Part shown: positions 18,403 to 30,129 of the stretch, one piece after another
Layout of the letters: the number at the start of each line of letters is the position of its first letter
Position numbering within the stretch: position 1 is the first letter of the stretch
Origin: Amphibacillus marinus
GTDB taxonomy: Bacteria; Bacillota; Bacilli; Bacillales; Amphibacillaceae
Reading direction: 5' to 3'
DNA: 64,000 nucleotides
Assembly (NCBI RefSeq): GCF_900110345.1
Contig: NZ_FODJ01000011.1
Span: 62,001-126,000, forward strand
Made by a program: the position numbers and the translations under genes
The notes under the pieces: generated by a model
What the model was told of the DNA's origin: nothing
The model's database searches: none
The model's input: the letters and a program-made list of their open reading frames with translations, nothing else

Positions 18403-18663
18403 TTAGTGAACCATTTGGTTGCTATTATTTTTGGCGTAATTTAATAACAGCTGGTAGTGACGTTCATGCATCTGATAGACCTGCTCAGCCGCTTGTTTAA
18501 TTTCTGGTAGTTTACAATCCTGTGCTAAAAAGTTTGCCTTTTTAATTACACCAAGATTCCATGACATCATGTCGCTTAAGTAGAGTAAATCCTTTGAGCT
18601 AATCATCTCTGGTGGTTGCTGCATGTTGCCACTATTGTTTGATTCAAATGTTTGTTGCACCAT
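18403..18663 (-). CDS. Spore coat protein, CotF-related partner
   Basis: This 86-residue protein has a Q/N-rich start followed by PPEMISSKDLLYLSDMMSWN and a helical segment with QVYQMHERHYQLLLNY. The PPEMI-KDLLYL-DAMSWN type start is characteristic of the short coat proteins that accompany CotF-domain proteins in Bacillaceae. SD GAGGAGG precedes the ATG. It is the first gene of the two-gene coat unit. Confidence 0.8.
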   Translation of the reverse strand: MVQQTFESNNSGNMQQPPEMISSKDLLYLSDMMSWNLGVIKKANFLAQDCKLPEIKQAAEQVYQMHERHYQLLLNYAKNNSNQMVH

Positions 18664-18809
18664 TGTTTCCTCCTCTTTATTTAGGGTATACTTTTAATGT
18701 GGCTTATTTGTGTACATTTATGCACGATTGGATAGGTAGATAATTGGTAAAGTTTTTCACATCAAATTATACTTATCAATATCTTAACTAGAATTAGGGG
18801 GATCTTACG

Positions 18810-19166
18810 ATGGCTTTAAAATTTTATAGCTACCCAAAGTGTGGCACATGTAGAAATGCAAAAAAATGGTTAGAAGAAAATGACGTACAATTTGATGAAA
18901 TTCATTTGATTGAACAGCCGCCTTCTACAACAGAACTGAAAGAAATGATTGATAAAAGTGGTTTACCATATAAACGGTTTTTTAATACCAGTGGCTTAAA
19001 GTATCGTGAACTTGGCTTAAAGGACAAACTCGCTGATGCGTCTGACGATCAGAAACTTGAATGGCTAGCATCTGATGGTATGTTAATTAAACGCCCATTA
19101 GCATTTGATGGTGTTCAAGTTACCGTTGGCTTTAAAGAAGAGCAATATAAACAAACATGGAAGTAA
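18810..19166 (+). CDS. yusI: ArsC/Spx-family protein (YusI type)
   Basis: The 118-residue thioredoxin-fold protein carries the CxxC of the ArsC family (YPKCGTCRNAKKWL, residues 8-21) and the later GLKYRELGLKDKL and IKRPLAFDG segments. It resembles B. subtilis YusI, annotated as an arsenate reductase-like protein whose substrate is not established. Its place just before gcvH is the same as in B. subtilis. There are no ars genes nearby, so arsenate reduction is doubtful. SD AGGGGGA precedes the ATG. Confidence 0.88.
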   Translation: MALKFYSYPKCGTCRNAKKWLEENDVQFDEIHLIEQPPSTTELKEMIDKSGLPYKRFFNTSGLKYRELGLKDKLADASDDQKLEWLASDGMLIKRPLAFDGVQVTVGFKEEQYKQTWK

Positions 19167-19181
19167 AGTGGGGGGGATACT

Positions 19182-19565
19182 ATGGCAGTACATGCAGAAT
19201 TACGTTATTCAGAGGATCATATCTGGGTGAAGATAGAGGATGGTCAGATCAGAATTGGGATAACTGAGCATGCTCAAGATGAATTAGGTGATATTGTTTT
19301 TATCGAGCTACCTGAGCAGGGAGATCAATTTGAAGCTAGTCAGACTTTTGGCAGTGTCGAGTCGGTTAAAACCGTTTCTGAGCTGTATGCGCCGATTACT
19401 GGTGAGATTGTTGCGGTAAACGAACAGTTAGACGAGCAGCCTGAATTAATTAATACGGCACCATATCAAGAAGGTTGGATTGTGGTCATTAAACCAGAGG
19501 ATTTAAGTCAGCTCGATCAGCTTATGACAACAGATCAATACACAGATTTCCTTAAACAAGCATAA
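19182..19565 (+). CDS. gcvH: GcvH, glycine cleavage system H protein
   Basis: GcvH carries the aminomethyl group on a lipoyl arm and in Bacillus also serves as the entry point for lipoate or octanoate transfer to other proteins. The 127-residue protein has the lipoylated lysine K63 in GSVESVKTVSELYAPITG. It follows yusI by 15 bases and is co-transcribed with it. The other glycine cleavage genes are not in the window, which is the usual arrangement in Bacillus. A terminator follows. Confidence 0.96.
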   Translation: MAVHAELRYSEDHIWVKIEDGQIRIGITEHAQDELGDIVFIELPEQGDQFEASQTFGSVESVKTVSELYAPITGEIVAVNEQLDEQPELINTAPYQEGWIVVIKPEDLSQLDQLMTTDQYTDFLKQA

Positions 19566-19571
19566 AACAGA

Positions 19572-19617
19572 ACGAGCAGTTTCACATAATGATTGTGAGA
19601 GCTGCTCGCTTTCTTTT
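19572..19617. terminator. Terminator after gcvH
   Basis: The stem cgagcag/ctgctcg (19573-19579 and 19602-19608) encloses a second small stem (tcaca/tgtga) and is followed by a T-rich stretch. It also faces the convergent gene downstream. Confidence 0.75.
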
Positions 19618-19619
19618 GC

Positions 19620-20060
19620 TTAAATTAATTGAGTTAAAGCCGTCATAATCTCCATTGTATTCGCTTGGTCAGTAAATTGATTGATAATGGTGCCGTTTTG
19701 ATCAATAATAACAGTCGTCGGGACACCCAAACACTTATACTTTCGATAAACCTCAATCCCATTATCAACAAGGGTTGGTTGTGTCATGAAACTATTAAAG
19801 TAGCGGATAGCATCCGCCTTGCTTCGCTCGCGGCCACTTACATTAATCGTGATAAATTTAACTTTATCTGAGTCAATTGATTGGAATAATCGTTCCTTTA
19901 ATGGCATATCATTGCTACAATCAGGACACCAAGATGCCCAAAAAGTGAGCACAACAATTTTTCCAAAGTCATCAGACAAACAGTAGCTTTCATTTTTATT
20001 TAGATAATTTAACGTGAAATTAGGTGCTTGCACATGGCTCATTCCTTTTAGTGAGATCAT
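19620..20060 (-). CDS. Thioredoxin-like thiol-disulfide oxidoreductase (TlpA/ResA type)
   Basis: The 146-residue thioredoxin-fold protein has the active site WASWCPDC (about residues 42-49) and the cis-proline loop GVPTTVIID, which marks the TlpA/ResA/AhpC-TSA group. It lacks a signal peptide or membrane anchor, unlike ResA, so it should act in the cytoplasm. The ATG at 20060 has only a weak SD; a second ATG at 20042 is possible. It stands alone on the minus strand between gcvH and the methionine transporter, and the substrate is unknown. Confidence 0.82.
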   Translation of the reverse strand: MISLKGMSHVQAPNFTLNYLNKNESYCLSDDFGKIVVLTFWASWCPDCSNDMPLKERLFQSIDSDKVKFITINVSGRERSKADAIRYFNSFMTQPTLVDNGIEVYRKYKCLGVPTTVIIDQNGTIINQFTDQANTMEIMTALTQLI

Positions 20061-20097
20061 CCTGAGTATATCATAATGAGAAAATTATAAAAAATGA

Positions 20098-20126
20098 TTG
20101 ACACATTATTTGACACATGCTAATAT
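20098..20126 (+). promoter_or_regulatory. Sigma-A promoter of the S-box leader
   Basis: TTGACA (20098-20103) and TAATAT (20121-20126) are spaced by 17 bases and lie about 29 bases before the SAM riboswitch. Confidence 0.8.
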
Positions 20127-20154
20127 CAATTTTAGTTAATTAAATAGTTCGAAA

Positions 20155-20271
20155 CTCTTATCAAGAGAGGCGGAGGGACTGGCCCGATGAAGCCCGGCAA
20201 CCGTTAAACATATCGATGTTTAAAAAGGTGCCAATTCCTGCAGAGCATGTAATGCTATGGCAGATGAGAGA
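20155..20271 (+). ncRNA. SAM-I riboswitch (S-box)
   Basis: The leader shows the classic S-box: ctcttatcaagagaggcgga, gggactggcccgatgaagcccggcaacc split over positions 20174-20202, aaggtgccaattcctgcaga, and the closing gatgagag. P1 pairs 20155-20162 with 20263-20270. It precedes an intrinsic terminator, so SAM binding should end transcription and low SAM should allow metNPQ expression. Confidence 0.97.
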
Positions 20272-20300
20272 AGTGAAAAGACCTATATTATCATATAGCT

Positions 20301-20347
20301 AACGTCTTTCTGCTCTGATCTCATCTCAGCAGATAGGCGTTTTTTTA
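20301..20347 (+). terminator. SAM riboswitch terminator
   Basis: aacgtctttctgct (20301-20314) pairs with agcagataggcgtt (20328-20341) and is followed by a T run. The loop sequence atctcatctc can pair instead with the 3' side of P1, giving the antiterminator. Confidence 0.9.
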
Positions 20348-20403
20348 ATTGTCAAAAATGTTATCTATTCTTTAATAGAACGGTGATGAAACGGGGGAGT
20401 CGA

Positions 20404-21429
20404 ATGATCAAAATCGAACAGTTATCGAAGGTGTTTAAGACAGCAAATCAAACTGTTCAAGCTGTCGATCAAATGAACTTATCAATTAACAAAGGTGAAA
20501 TCTTTGGTGTAATTGGCTATAGTGGTGCTGGAAAAAGTACCTTTATTCGGTTAATTAATCGCTTAGAAGAACCGTCTACCGGTAAGGTCATAATTGAAGA
20601 TCAAGAAATTACGCGCCTAAATAAAAAGGATTTGCGGCTATCGAGGCAAGAGATTGGTATGATCTTTCAGCATTTCAATCTATTATGGTCTAGAACCGTT
20701 CGTGAGAATATTGCCTTTCCGTTAGAAATTGCTGGTGTTAGTAAGGCTGAGCGTAATGCCCGCGTAAGTGAATTAATTGATCTTGTTGGTCTTACAGGTA
20801 AGGAGAATGCATATCCCGCTCAGCTTAGCGGTGGTCAGAAGCAACGTGTCGGCATTGCCCGTGCTCTAGCAAATAACCCGAAAGTGTTATTATGCGATGA
20901 AGCAACTTCAGCCCTTGATCCTGAGACAACTGATTCCATTCTCGCTTTATTGGTTGATATTAACGAAAAGCTGGGTCTAACCATTATTTTGATTACGCAT
21001 GAAATGCATGTCATTCAAAAGATTTGCCGCAATGTTGCGGTCATGGAGGATGGTAGAATTGTTGAGCAGGGTAGCGTCTTAAATGTATTTTCACATCCTA
21101 AACAGCCAGTAACAAAAAAGTTTGTTGAGCAAGTCATGGGTAAGCCAGAGGATGAAGAGACTGAAGAATTGTTTATCCAACACAGTAATTCTGGTCAGGT
21201 TTTGAAGCTTCAGTTTATTGGTGAAACAACACATCAGGCGATCATTAGTCAAGTCGCAAAGAAGTTTGATGTTGAGTTAAATATTTTACAAGGTAGTGTT
21301 AAGCAGACTCAAGCTGGGGCATATGGTTCGTTATATCTTCTGGCAATTGGTGAGCCGGAGACGATTAATCAGGCATTAGCATTTATTCGTGAAACCTCTG
21401 TTGAAGTGGAGGTGATACAGCATGGCTAA
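20404..21429 (+). CDS. metN: MetN, methionine ABC importer ATP-binding protein
   Basis: The 341-residue ATPase drives uptake of methionine. Walker A GYSGAGKST, the Q-loop segment FQHFNLLWSRTV, the signature LSGGQKQRVGIARAL and LLCDEATSALD are followed by a C-terminal NIL domain (about residues 260-341) that senses methionine in this family. The ATG at 20404 has SD GGGGGAG (20393-20399) and gives exactly the length of B. subtilis MetN; an upstream ATG at 20383 has no SD. Its 3' end overlaps metP by 8 bases. It is controlled by the SAM riboswitch. Confidence 0.97.
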   Translation: MIKIEQLSKVFKTANQTVQAVDQMNLSINKGEIFGVIGYSGAGKSTFIRLINRLEEPSTGKVIIEDQEITRLNKKDLRLSRQEIGMIFQHFNLLWSRTVRENIAFPLEIAGVSKAERNARVSELIDLVGLTGKENAYPAQLSGGQKQRVGIARALANNPKVLLCDEATSALDPETTDSILALLVDINEKLGLTIILITHEMHVIQKICRNVAVMEDGRIVEQGSVLNVFSHPKQPVTKKFVEQVMGKPEDEETEELFIQHSNSGQVLKLQFIGETTHQAIISQVAKKFDVELNILQGSVKQTQAGAYGSLYLLAIGEPETINQALAFIRETSVEVEVIQHG

Positions 21430-22087
21430 TCTTTTTCCAAATGTGGATTGGTTTGATTTAATTGAAGCAACCGGTGAAACCTTCTACATGACGATTATTG
21501 CCCTTGCAGGTACATTATTAATTGGTATTTTATTAGGCTTATTACTGTATCTCTCAGCACCTGGTGGCTTGTGGGAAAATAAGTACATTAATTTTATTAC
21601 AGCAAGTCTAGTCAATATTTTTCGAGCCATTCCATTTGTGGTGTTAATCCTCTTGTTAATTCCATTTACCAACTTTTTATTTGGAACTTTTCGAGGACAG
21701 GATGCTGCTTTACCTGCCTTAATCATTGGCTCAGCCCCGTTTTATGGTCGACTCGTTGAGATTGCGCTTCGAGAAATTGATAAAGGGGTCATTGAAGCAG
21801 CAAAAGCGATGGGTGCTAAGACATCAACCATTATTTTTAAAGTGTTGTTAAAAGAATCGCTACCTGCTCTGGTATCAGGGTTAACGGTTACCGCAATTGC
21901 CTTAATTGGCTACACAGCTGTTGCGGGTGTTATCGGTGCTGGAGGCTTGGGTGACTATGCTTATTTTTATGGGTTTGCCAGACGTGATTTTGATATCGTG
22001 TTTGCATGTACCGTCTTAATTGTTCTACTTGTGTTTTTATTTCAATTTATTGGAGACATTATCGCCAATAAATTAGATAAAAGATAA
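21422..22087 (+). CDS. metP: MetP (MetI), methionine ABC importer permease
   Basis: The 221-residue permease has five predicted membrane segments and the EAA loop EAAKAMGAKTSTIIFKVLL (about residues 123-141) that docks to MetN. The overlap with metN and the following metQ define the importer. SD GGAGGTG lies inside the end of metN. The transport substrates of this family include L- and D-methionine and the sulfoxide. Confidence 0.96.
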   Translation: MANLFPNVDWFDLIEATGETFYMTIIALAGTLLIGILLGLLLYLSAPGGLWENKYINFITASLVNIFRAIPFVVLILLLIPFTNFLFGTFRGQDAALPALIIGSAPFYGRLVEIALREIDKGVIEAAKAMGAKTSTIIFKVLLKESLPALVSGLTVTAIALIGYTAVAGVIGAGGLGDYAYFYGFARRDFDIVFACTVLIVLLVFLFQFIGDIIANKLDKR

Positions 22088-22148
22088 GATTAATGTGATT
22101 CAGTAGCTGAATCCTTAATTTATAAAAAAAAAAAGAGGGGAAATAACG

Positions 22149-22967
22149 ATGAAAAAACTTATAGTTGCTTTAACTGTGTTGTTAACCGGTATTATTTTAG
22201 TAGCATGTGGTGGTGGAGATTCAGATGAAAACGAAATTACTGTAGGGGCTACGAGTGTTCCGCATGCCGAAGTACTTGAGCAAGTTGCACCAATCCTAGA
22301 AGAAGAAGGCATTACCTTAACGATCGAAACATACTCTGACTATTTTATTCCCAATGAAGATCTGTCTAATGGTGAGTTAGATGCAAATTACTTCCAACAC
22401 ATTCCATTCTTTGAATCTGAAAAAGAAGAGAAGGGTTATGACATTGTCAACCTTGGTGGCGTTCATATCGAGCCAATGGGTGTCTATTCTCAATCAATCG
22501 CAAGCATTGATGATATTGCAGACGGAACAGAAGTTATTATTAGCCGAAACGTCCCTGACCATGGCCGTATTCTTGCTTTGTTTGAAGCAAATGGATTAAT
22601 TACATTAGATCCAGATGTAACAAAATCAGTTGCGACAATAGAGGATATTATTGACAATCCATTAAATCTTGTTTTTTCACCAGACGTAAATCCTGAATTC
22701 TTGGTAGAGGCGTATGAAACCGAGCAAGATACCCTAGTAGCGATTAATACCAACTATGCGATTGAAGCAAACCTATCACCTGTAGAGGACGCATTATTTG
22801 TTGAAGGTTCTGATTCATTATATGTCAATATCGTTGCTGCCCGAGCAGAGGATGAAGATAATGAAGCGTTATTAAAGCTTGTTGAAATCCTGCAATCGGA
22901 AGAAATTCAGAACTTTATTACTGAACAGTATAACGGTGAGGTTGTTGCCGTAGGGTCAGAAGGGTAA
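22149..22967 (+). CDS. metQ: MetQ, methionine-binding lipoprotein
   Basis: The 272-residue NlpA-family lipoprotein has a signal peptide ending in a lipobox (IILVACGGG, lipidated C20), a short acidic linker and the binding domain starting with ITVGATSVPHAEVLEQ. It captures methionine outside the membrane and delivers it to MetNP. SD GAGGGGA lies 8 bases before the ATG. It is the last gene of the S-box operon, and no strong terminator is obvious after it. Confidence 0.96.
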   Translation: MKKLIVALTVLLTGIILVACGGGDSDENEITVGATSVPHAEVLEQVAPILEEEGITLTIETYSDYFIPNEDLSNGELDANYFQHIPFFESEKEEKGYDIVNLGGVHIEPMGVYSQSIASIDDIADGTEVIISRNVPDHGRILALFEANGLITLDPDVTKSVATIEDIIDNPLNLVFSPDVNPEFLVEAYETEQDTLVAINTNYAIEANLSPVEDALFVEGSDSLYVNIVAARAEDEDNEALLKLVEILQSEEIQNFITEQYNGEVVAVGSEG

Positions 22968-23085
22968 GGAGTTAGAAAAATATACAATAGTTAAGGGATT
23001 TGTAGAATTTCTAACAAAAAGCCTGTTATATAAAGTTGATCCGTACAAATCAAGTTAAATCGCTTCTTAGTCTAGTAAATGGCTT

Positions 23086-23114
23086 TTGGTCTTGTGTGAT
23101 GCAAATGTTATAAT
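23086..23114 (+). promoter_or_regulatory. Sigma-A promoter of a small unknown gene
   Basis: TTGGTC (23086-23091) and TATAAT (23109-23114) are spaced by 17 bases. Because the promoter falls inside the longest possible reading frame, it indicates that the true start of the small gene is the downstream ATG at 23152. Confidence 0.7.
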
Positions 23115-23151
23115 TAATCTCGGGGCAAAAAGAAAGGGAGATTATTTAACA

Positions 23152-23340
23152 ATGATCAACAAGCTTGAATTGAATTACACAGCTGAAATGGAAAAGGCCA
23201 TGTATCAATCACATGGGATTGGCTATGCGAAGTATGAAAGAAATATGGATGAACGAATAAAAGTCGAACAAAGTCGAGAATATAGCCATCGGGCTAGCCT
23301 TGATATTGTGAATGATATTGAAAGACAGGTACACCGCTAA
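23152..23340 (+). CDS. Small protein of unknown function (62 residues)
   Basis: I do not recognise this protein. It has 62 residues, is rich in charged residues and tyrosine, and contains NYTAEMEKAMYQSHGIGYAK and a helical, charged tail (ASLDIVNDIERQVHR). No membrane segment, signal peptide or metal-binding motif is visible. It has its own near-consensus promoter, a GGGAG SD with a somewhat long spacing (about 11 bases) and a very strong terminator downstream, so it looks like a real, separately expressed gene. It lies between metQ and the suf operon. Confidence 0.6.
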   Translation: MINKLELNYTAEMEKAMYQSHGIGYAKYERNMDERIKVEQSREYSHRASLDIVNDIERQVHR

Positions 23341-23349
23341 GTAAATAAT

Positions 23350-23398
23350 AAGGAGACCGCTTCAAGCTATATAGTAGCTTGAAGCGGTCTCCTTTTAA
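23350..23398. terminator. Strong bidirectional terminator
   Basis: A near-perfect inverted repeat of about 19 bp (aaggagaccgcttcaagct at 23350-23368 and its complement at 23376-23394) with a 7-base loop is followed by TTTT and sits between convergent genes. Confidence 0.88.
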
Positions 23399-23404
23399 TT
23401 TTTG

Positions 23405-23872
23405 CTAAGGGATTCTAGGATAGATAATCTCAAAATTTTCGATCTGACTAATTTGCATCGGATAACTTTCCTTAATTGGTACTGTAACATGAATTGTTAC
23501 ATAGTCACCATTTCTTAAGCCTAAGCCAGCTGTGGGAAATGAATAGAGTTCCAAAACACCTAAAGCTTCAAAAAAATGCAGGTAATCTTGCTCAATTACT
23601 TCATCGCTTCTTGTTATGATCATAAAATTTTTAAAATAGTCTTGAAAATATTCGTCCATGTAGTAGAAGTATTCTTGTTCAAGCTCAAGCTCCTGTTTTG
23701 GCCGTGCATCTAGATAGCCGAAGTAATAATAACCGGATAGTTCGAAAGCTGGTTTTTCATCTTCTTGAACTTTCGCCACTTTCTCATTATCGCCAACAGT
23801 TATTCCTTTAAGCGAAATAAAGAAAACAACTAATGTGACAAATAAAATGGTGGTTAAAAGCATTTTTTTCAA
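23405..23872 (-). CDS. Membrane-anchored protein of unknown function
   Basis: I do not recognise this 155-residue protein. It has one N-terminal membrane segment (residues 4-22) without a lipobox, followed by an extracytoplasmic domain rich in tyrosine, phenylalanine and acid residues (YYYFGYLD, EYFYYMDEYFQDYF). The start is TTG at 23872 with SD AGGAGGTG. The topology suggests an anchored protein outside the membrane. It is transcribed against the small gene and away from suf. Confidence 0.65.
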   Translation of the reverse strand: MKKMLLTTILFVTLVVFFISLKGITVGDNEKVAKVQEDEKPAFELSGYYYFGYLDARPKQELELEQEYFYYMDEYFQDYFKNFMIITRSDEVIEQDYLHFFEALGVLELYSFPTAGLGLRNGDYVTIHVTVPIKESYPMQISQIENFEIIYPRIP

Positions 23873-24256
23873 TTTTCTGCACCTCCTACTCTGCCAAATT
23901 AAACTAATGTTTCCAGTTCTACTAAAGCCTGTTCGGCATTTTTCACTTTTAACTATTCCTCGTTATAGATACAACAAGAAGCAATCAAAAACCTGCATAT
24001 ACTGTGTTATTGTTTATAAGAATATTGCCCTAATTAGAAGAACGCATTAATTAGCGAAAAAAGCTCAAAATATGTTAAGATAACAACAGGTAAAAACTTT
24101 TTAAACTGCTAGGTTTGAAAAGGAGGTTACCGATGCGTTAAAATCTTGATATTAGATTTGAAATAGTATAAGATTGTAATGAGAATAAAGTGAGAATGAA
24201 TAAAATAGCACGTGCTGTTTTATAGTCATTATACAATTTTTTTGGAGGTATAGGTT
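23873..24256. other. Region upstream of suf with an SD-preceded two-codon frame
   Basis: This AT-rich 384-base stretch holds no ordinary gene. It contains a full SD (aaaaggaggt, 24117-24126) followed at 24133 by ATG CGT TAA, a frame of two sense codons. The suf promoter should lie here; TTGATA at about 24145 with TAAGAT 17 bases later is a possible sigma-A promoter. Confidence 0.4.
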
Positions 24257-25042
24257 ATGAGTGGATCAACTTTAGAAATTAAAGATCTTCATGTTGAAAT
24301 TGAAGGTAAAGAAATTTTAAAAGGCGTTAATTTAACGGTTAAAGGTGGCGAATTTCATGCCATTATGGGGCCGAATGGAACTGGGAAGTCGACGTTAGCT
24401 TCTGCCATAATGGGGCACCCAAAATATGAGGTAACAAAAGGGCAAATCCTAATGGATGGTGAAGATGTGCTCGAGATGGAGGTTGACGAGCGCGCACAAG
24501 CTGGCCTATTCTTAGCCATGCAATACCCAAGTGAGATTAGTGGCGTGACGACGTCTGATTTCTTACGTTCGTCAATTAATGCGCATCGTGAAGAAGGCGA
24601 TGAAATTCCTTTAATGAAATTCATTAAGGAAATGGATGCTGCAATGGATTATCTGGAAATGGATAAAAACATGGCGCAACGTTACTTAAATGAAGGCTTC
24701 TCCGGTGGTGAGAAAAAACGTAACGAAATTCTGCAATTAATGCTATTAAAACCTGCAATTGGAATCTTAGATGAGATTGATTCTGGTTTAGATATTGATG
24801 CCCTTAAAGTCGTCTCAAAAGGGATTAACAAATTGCGTAGTGAAGCATTTGGTTGCTTAATTATTACCCATTATCAGCGTCTATTAAATTATGTAACGCC
24901 TGATTATGTCCACGTTATGATGCAAGGCCGTGTGGTTAAATCTGGGGGTCCTGAGCTTGTTGAACGCTTAGAAAGTGAAGGCTATGACTGGATTAAACAA
25001 GAGCTAGGAATTGAAGATGAAACAGTAGGGATAGACGCTTAG
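24257..25042 (+). CDS. sufC: SufC, Fe-S assembly ATPase
   Basis: SufC is the ABC-type ATPase of the SufBCD scaffold that assembles iron-sulfur clusters. The 261-residue protein has Walker A GPNGTGKST (about residues 37-45), the signature FSGGEKKRNEILQL and LDEIDSGLD. SD TTGGAGG precedes the ATG. It is the first gene of sufCDSUB, the Gram-positive order. Confidence 0.97.
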   Translation: MSGSTLEIKDLHVEIEGKEILKGVNLTVKGGEFHAIMGPNGTGKSTLASAIMGHPKYEVTKGQILMDGEDVLEMEVDERAQAGLFLAMQYPSEISGVTTSDFLRSSINAHREEGDEIPLMKFIKEMDAAMDYLEMDKNMAQRYLNEGFSGGEKKRNEILQLMLLKPAIGILDEIDSGLDIDALKVVSKGINKLRSEAFGCLIITHYQRLLNYVTPDYVHVMMQGRVVKSGGPELVERLESEGYDWIKQELGIEDETVGIDA

Positions 25043-25061
25043 AAGTAAGGAGGGATTATTG

Positions 25062-28027
<2,966 letters not shown>

Positions 28028-28047
28028 CAAAGATAAGGAGGGGTATT

Positions 28048-29445
28048 ATGGCTAAAAATTTACCTGATGTTGGAGAATATAAATACGGATTTCATGATAA
28101 AGATGTATCAATTTTCCGTACTGAAAAAGGATTAACAAGAAAAATTGTCGAAGAAATTTCAAAAATGAAAGAAGAGCCAGCTTGGATGCTTGAGTACCGC
28201 TTAAAAGCACTTGAGCATTTCTATAGCAAGCCGATGCCACAATGGGGTGGTGACTTAGCAGAATTAGATTTTGATGAAATTACCTACTATGTAAAGCCAT
28301 CTGAACGTTCAGAGCGTTCATGGGATGAGGTTCCTGAGGAGATTAAACAGACCTTTGATAAACTAGGTATCCCAGAAGCTGAGCAAAAATATTTGGCCGG
28401 GGTATCCGCTCAATATGAGTCTGAGGTTGTTTATCATAACCTAAAAGAAGATTTGGCTAATCTAGGGATTGTCTTTAAAGATACCGATACAGCACTGAAA
28501 GAAAACGAGGATCTGTTTAAAGAGTACTTCGGTAAAGTTATTCCTTATACAGATAACAAATTTGCAGCTTTAAATTCAGCCGTCTGGTCAGGTGGTTCAT
28601 TCATTTATGTACCAAAAGGCGTTAAAACGGATACACCATTACAGGCTTATTTCCGAATTAATTCTGAGAATATGGGCCAATTCGAGAGAACGCTAATCAT
28701 TGTTGACGAAGGCGCTTCGGTCCATTATGTAGAAGGTTGTACCGCCCCAGTCTTTACCACGAATTCACTACACAGTGCGGTTGTGGAGATTTTTGTTAAG
28801 AAAGATGCTTATTGCCGTTACACAACCATTCAGAACTGGGCGAACAACGTTTATAATCTGGTAACCAAACGGGCAACCTGTGATGCTAACGCAACAATGG
28901 AATGGATTGATGGTAACATCGGATCGAAGCTAACGATGAAATATCCTGCTGTTTTGTTAAAAGGTGAAGGTGCAAGAGGAATGACCTTATCTATTGCCTT
29001 AGCTGGTAAGGGACAGCATCAGGATGCCGGTGCAAAAATGATGCACTTAGCACCAAACACCTCATCAACGATTGTCTCGAAGTCAATTGCTAAACAAGGT
29101 GGTAAGGTATCTTATCGTGGGATTGTTCATTTTGGTCGCAAAGCAGACGGAGCGCGTTCGAATATTGAATGTGATACGTTAATTATGGATAATAAATCAG
29201 CCTCTGATACGATTCCGTATAATGAAATCTTTAACGAGAACATTTCATTAGAGCACGAAGCAAAGGTGTCGAAGGTATCAGAAGAGCAATTGTTCTATCT
29301 GATGAGCCGTGGTATTTCTGAAGTTGAAGCAACTGAAATGATTGTCATGGGCTTTATTGAGCCATTTACAAAAGAATTACCAATGGAATATGCCGTTGAA
29401 ATGAATCGTTTGATTTCGTATGAGATGGAAGGTTCAATCGGTTAA
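28048..29445 (+). CDS. sufB: SufB, Fe-S assembly scaffold subunit
   Basis: SufB carries the nascent cluster in the SufBCD complex. The 465-residue protein is the expected length and contains [17 protein letters not shown], the SYRGIVHFG and [10 protein letters not shown] segments of the beta-helix, and the C-terminal [31 protein letters not shown] lies before the ATG. It is the last suf gene; the large inverted repeat downstream can serve as its terminator. Confidence 0.97.
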   Translation: MAKNLPDVGEYKYGFHDKDVSIFRTEKGLTRKIVEEISKMKEEPAWMLEYRLKALEHFYSKPMPQWGGDLAELDFDEITYYVKPSERSERSWDEVPEEIKQTFDKLGIPEAEQKYLAGVSAQYESEVVYHNLKEDLANLGIVFKDTDTALKENEDLFKEYFGKVIPYTDNKFAALNSAVWSGGSFIYVPKGVKTDTPLQAYFRINSENMGQFERTLIIVDEGASVHYVEGCTAPVFTTNSLHSAVVEIFVKKDAYCRYTTIQNWANNVYNLVTKRATCDANATMEWIDGNIGSKLTMKYPAVLLKGEGARGMTLSIALAGKGQHQDAGAKMMHLAPNTSSTIVSKSIAKQGGKVSYRGIVHFGRKADGARSNIECDTLIMDNKSASDTIPYNEIFNENISLEHEAKVSKVSEEQLFYLMSRGISEVEATEMIVMGFIEPFTKELPMEYAVEMNRLISYEMEGSIG

Positions 29446-29453
29446 TTGCGATA

Positions 29454-29700
29454 GAGGCTGGGACATAACTAAATATTGAAACAGGATATCCGAACATTCT
29501 GATTAAGCGTAGGTAAAATACGTAGACTCCTGTGGGAACAGCGCGAGCTGAGGATCCACTGTGTGAAGTGTCTTTCTTCACACAGTTAGCCGAAGCCGTG
29601 CCCACGGAAAGCGAAGTGTTTTACCGAAGCGCTATACACTTTCAGACATAATGTTCGGATTTTCCTTATCTAATTACTCTTTTGTCCCAGCCCCTTTTTT
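29454..29700. repeat. Type A dispersed repeat: long nested inverted repeat
   Basis: The element contains three nested perfect inverted repeats: ggctgggaca/tgtcccagcc (29456-29465 and 29683-29692), atccgaacatt/aatgttcggat (29488-29498 and 29650-29660) and a central actgtgtgaag/cttcacacagt (29558-29568 and 29576-29586), with further pairing of tgtggg and cccac between them. It ends in a T run. Transcribed from sufB it would fold into a rod and stop transcription. Its core gactcctgtgggaacagcgc is a sequence I know as frequent in Bacillaceae intergenic regions. No coding frame is present. Confidence 0.8.
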
Positions 29701-29980
29701 AAAATTTTCGATAAAACAGATAGACCTGCCACACTACCAGTGCACCACAACCGATAAATAGAAAAGTATCCATCCAATTGCCGTTGCTACCTAACTCATC
29801 AATGACAATACCACTGTTAAAAAGTAACAATCCGGCGATAATGGTTAAGATCACAGATTGAAAAAGGAAAATTTTCTGTGCTTTTTGTTTTGTGCCTTTG
29901 TTTAATAAAACGATTAAGTTAAACGCGATTAATACTAAGATCAGTATGAAAATTGGGGTAAACAAATAAAAAGTATCCAT
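29699..29980 (-). CDS. Small membrane protein of unknown function
   Basis: This 93-residue protein has three hydrophobic segments (about residues 6-27, 39-58 and 72-89) and few polar loops. I see no family motif. It stands alone, with a repeat element at its 3' end and a divergent lipid kinase gene upstream. SD GGAGGA lies before the ATG. The function cannot be inferred. Confidence 0.6.
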   Translation of the reverse strand: MDTFYLFTPIFILILVLIAFNLIVLLNKGTKQKAQKIFLFQSVILTIIAGLLLFNSGIVIDELGSNGNWMDTFLFIGCGALVVWQVYLFYRKF

Positions 29981-30129
29981 TAGAAATAGTCCTCCAGCAC
30001 CTTAATAAAAACAATATACCACTTTATTCCTATGATTAAAATAAAAAGCGATAACTGTTTCATTTACAGATAACTTGGGAATAATATCAGCAACTATTTT
30101 GTGAAAATATGAAAAGAGGTATGGTCAGG

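Noticed and set aside
18810-19166. True arsenate reductase (arsC)
   Set aside because: No ars operon context, and the gene is paired with gcvH like yusI, whose role is not arsenate reduction as far as known.
22977-23030. Terminator after metQ formed by gttagaaa and tttctaac
   Set aside because: The arms are AT-rich, far apart (about 30 bases) and not followed by a T run.
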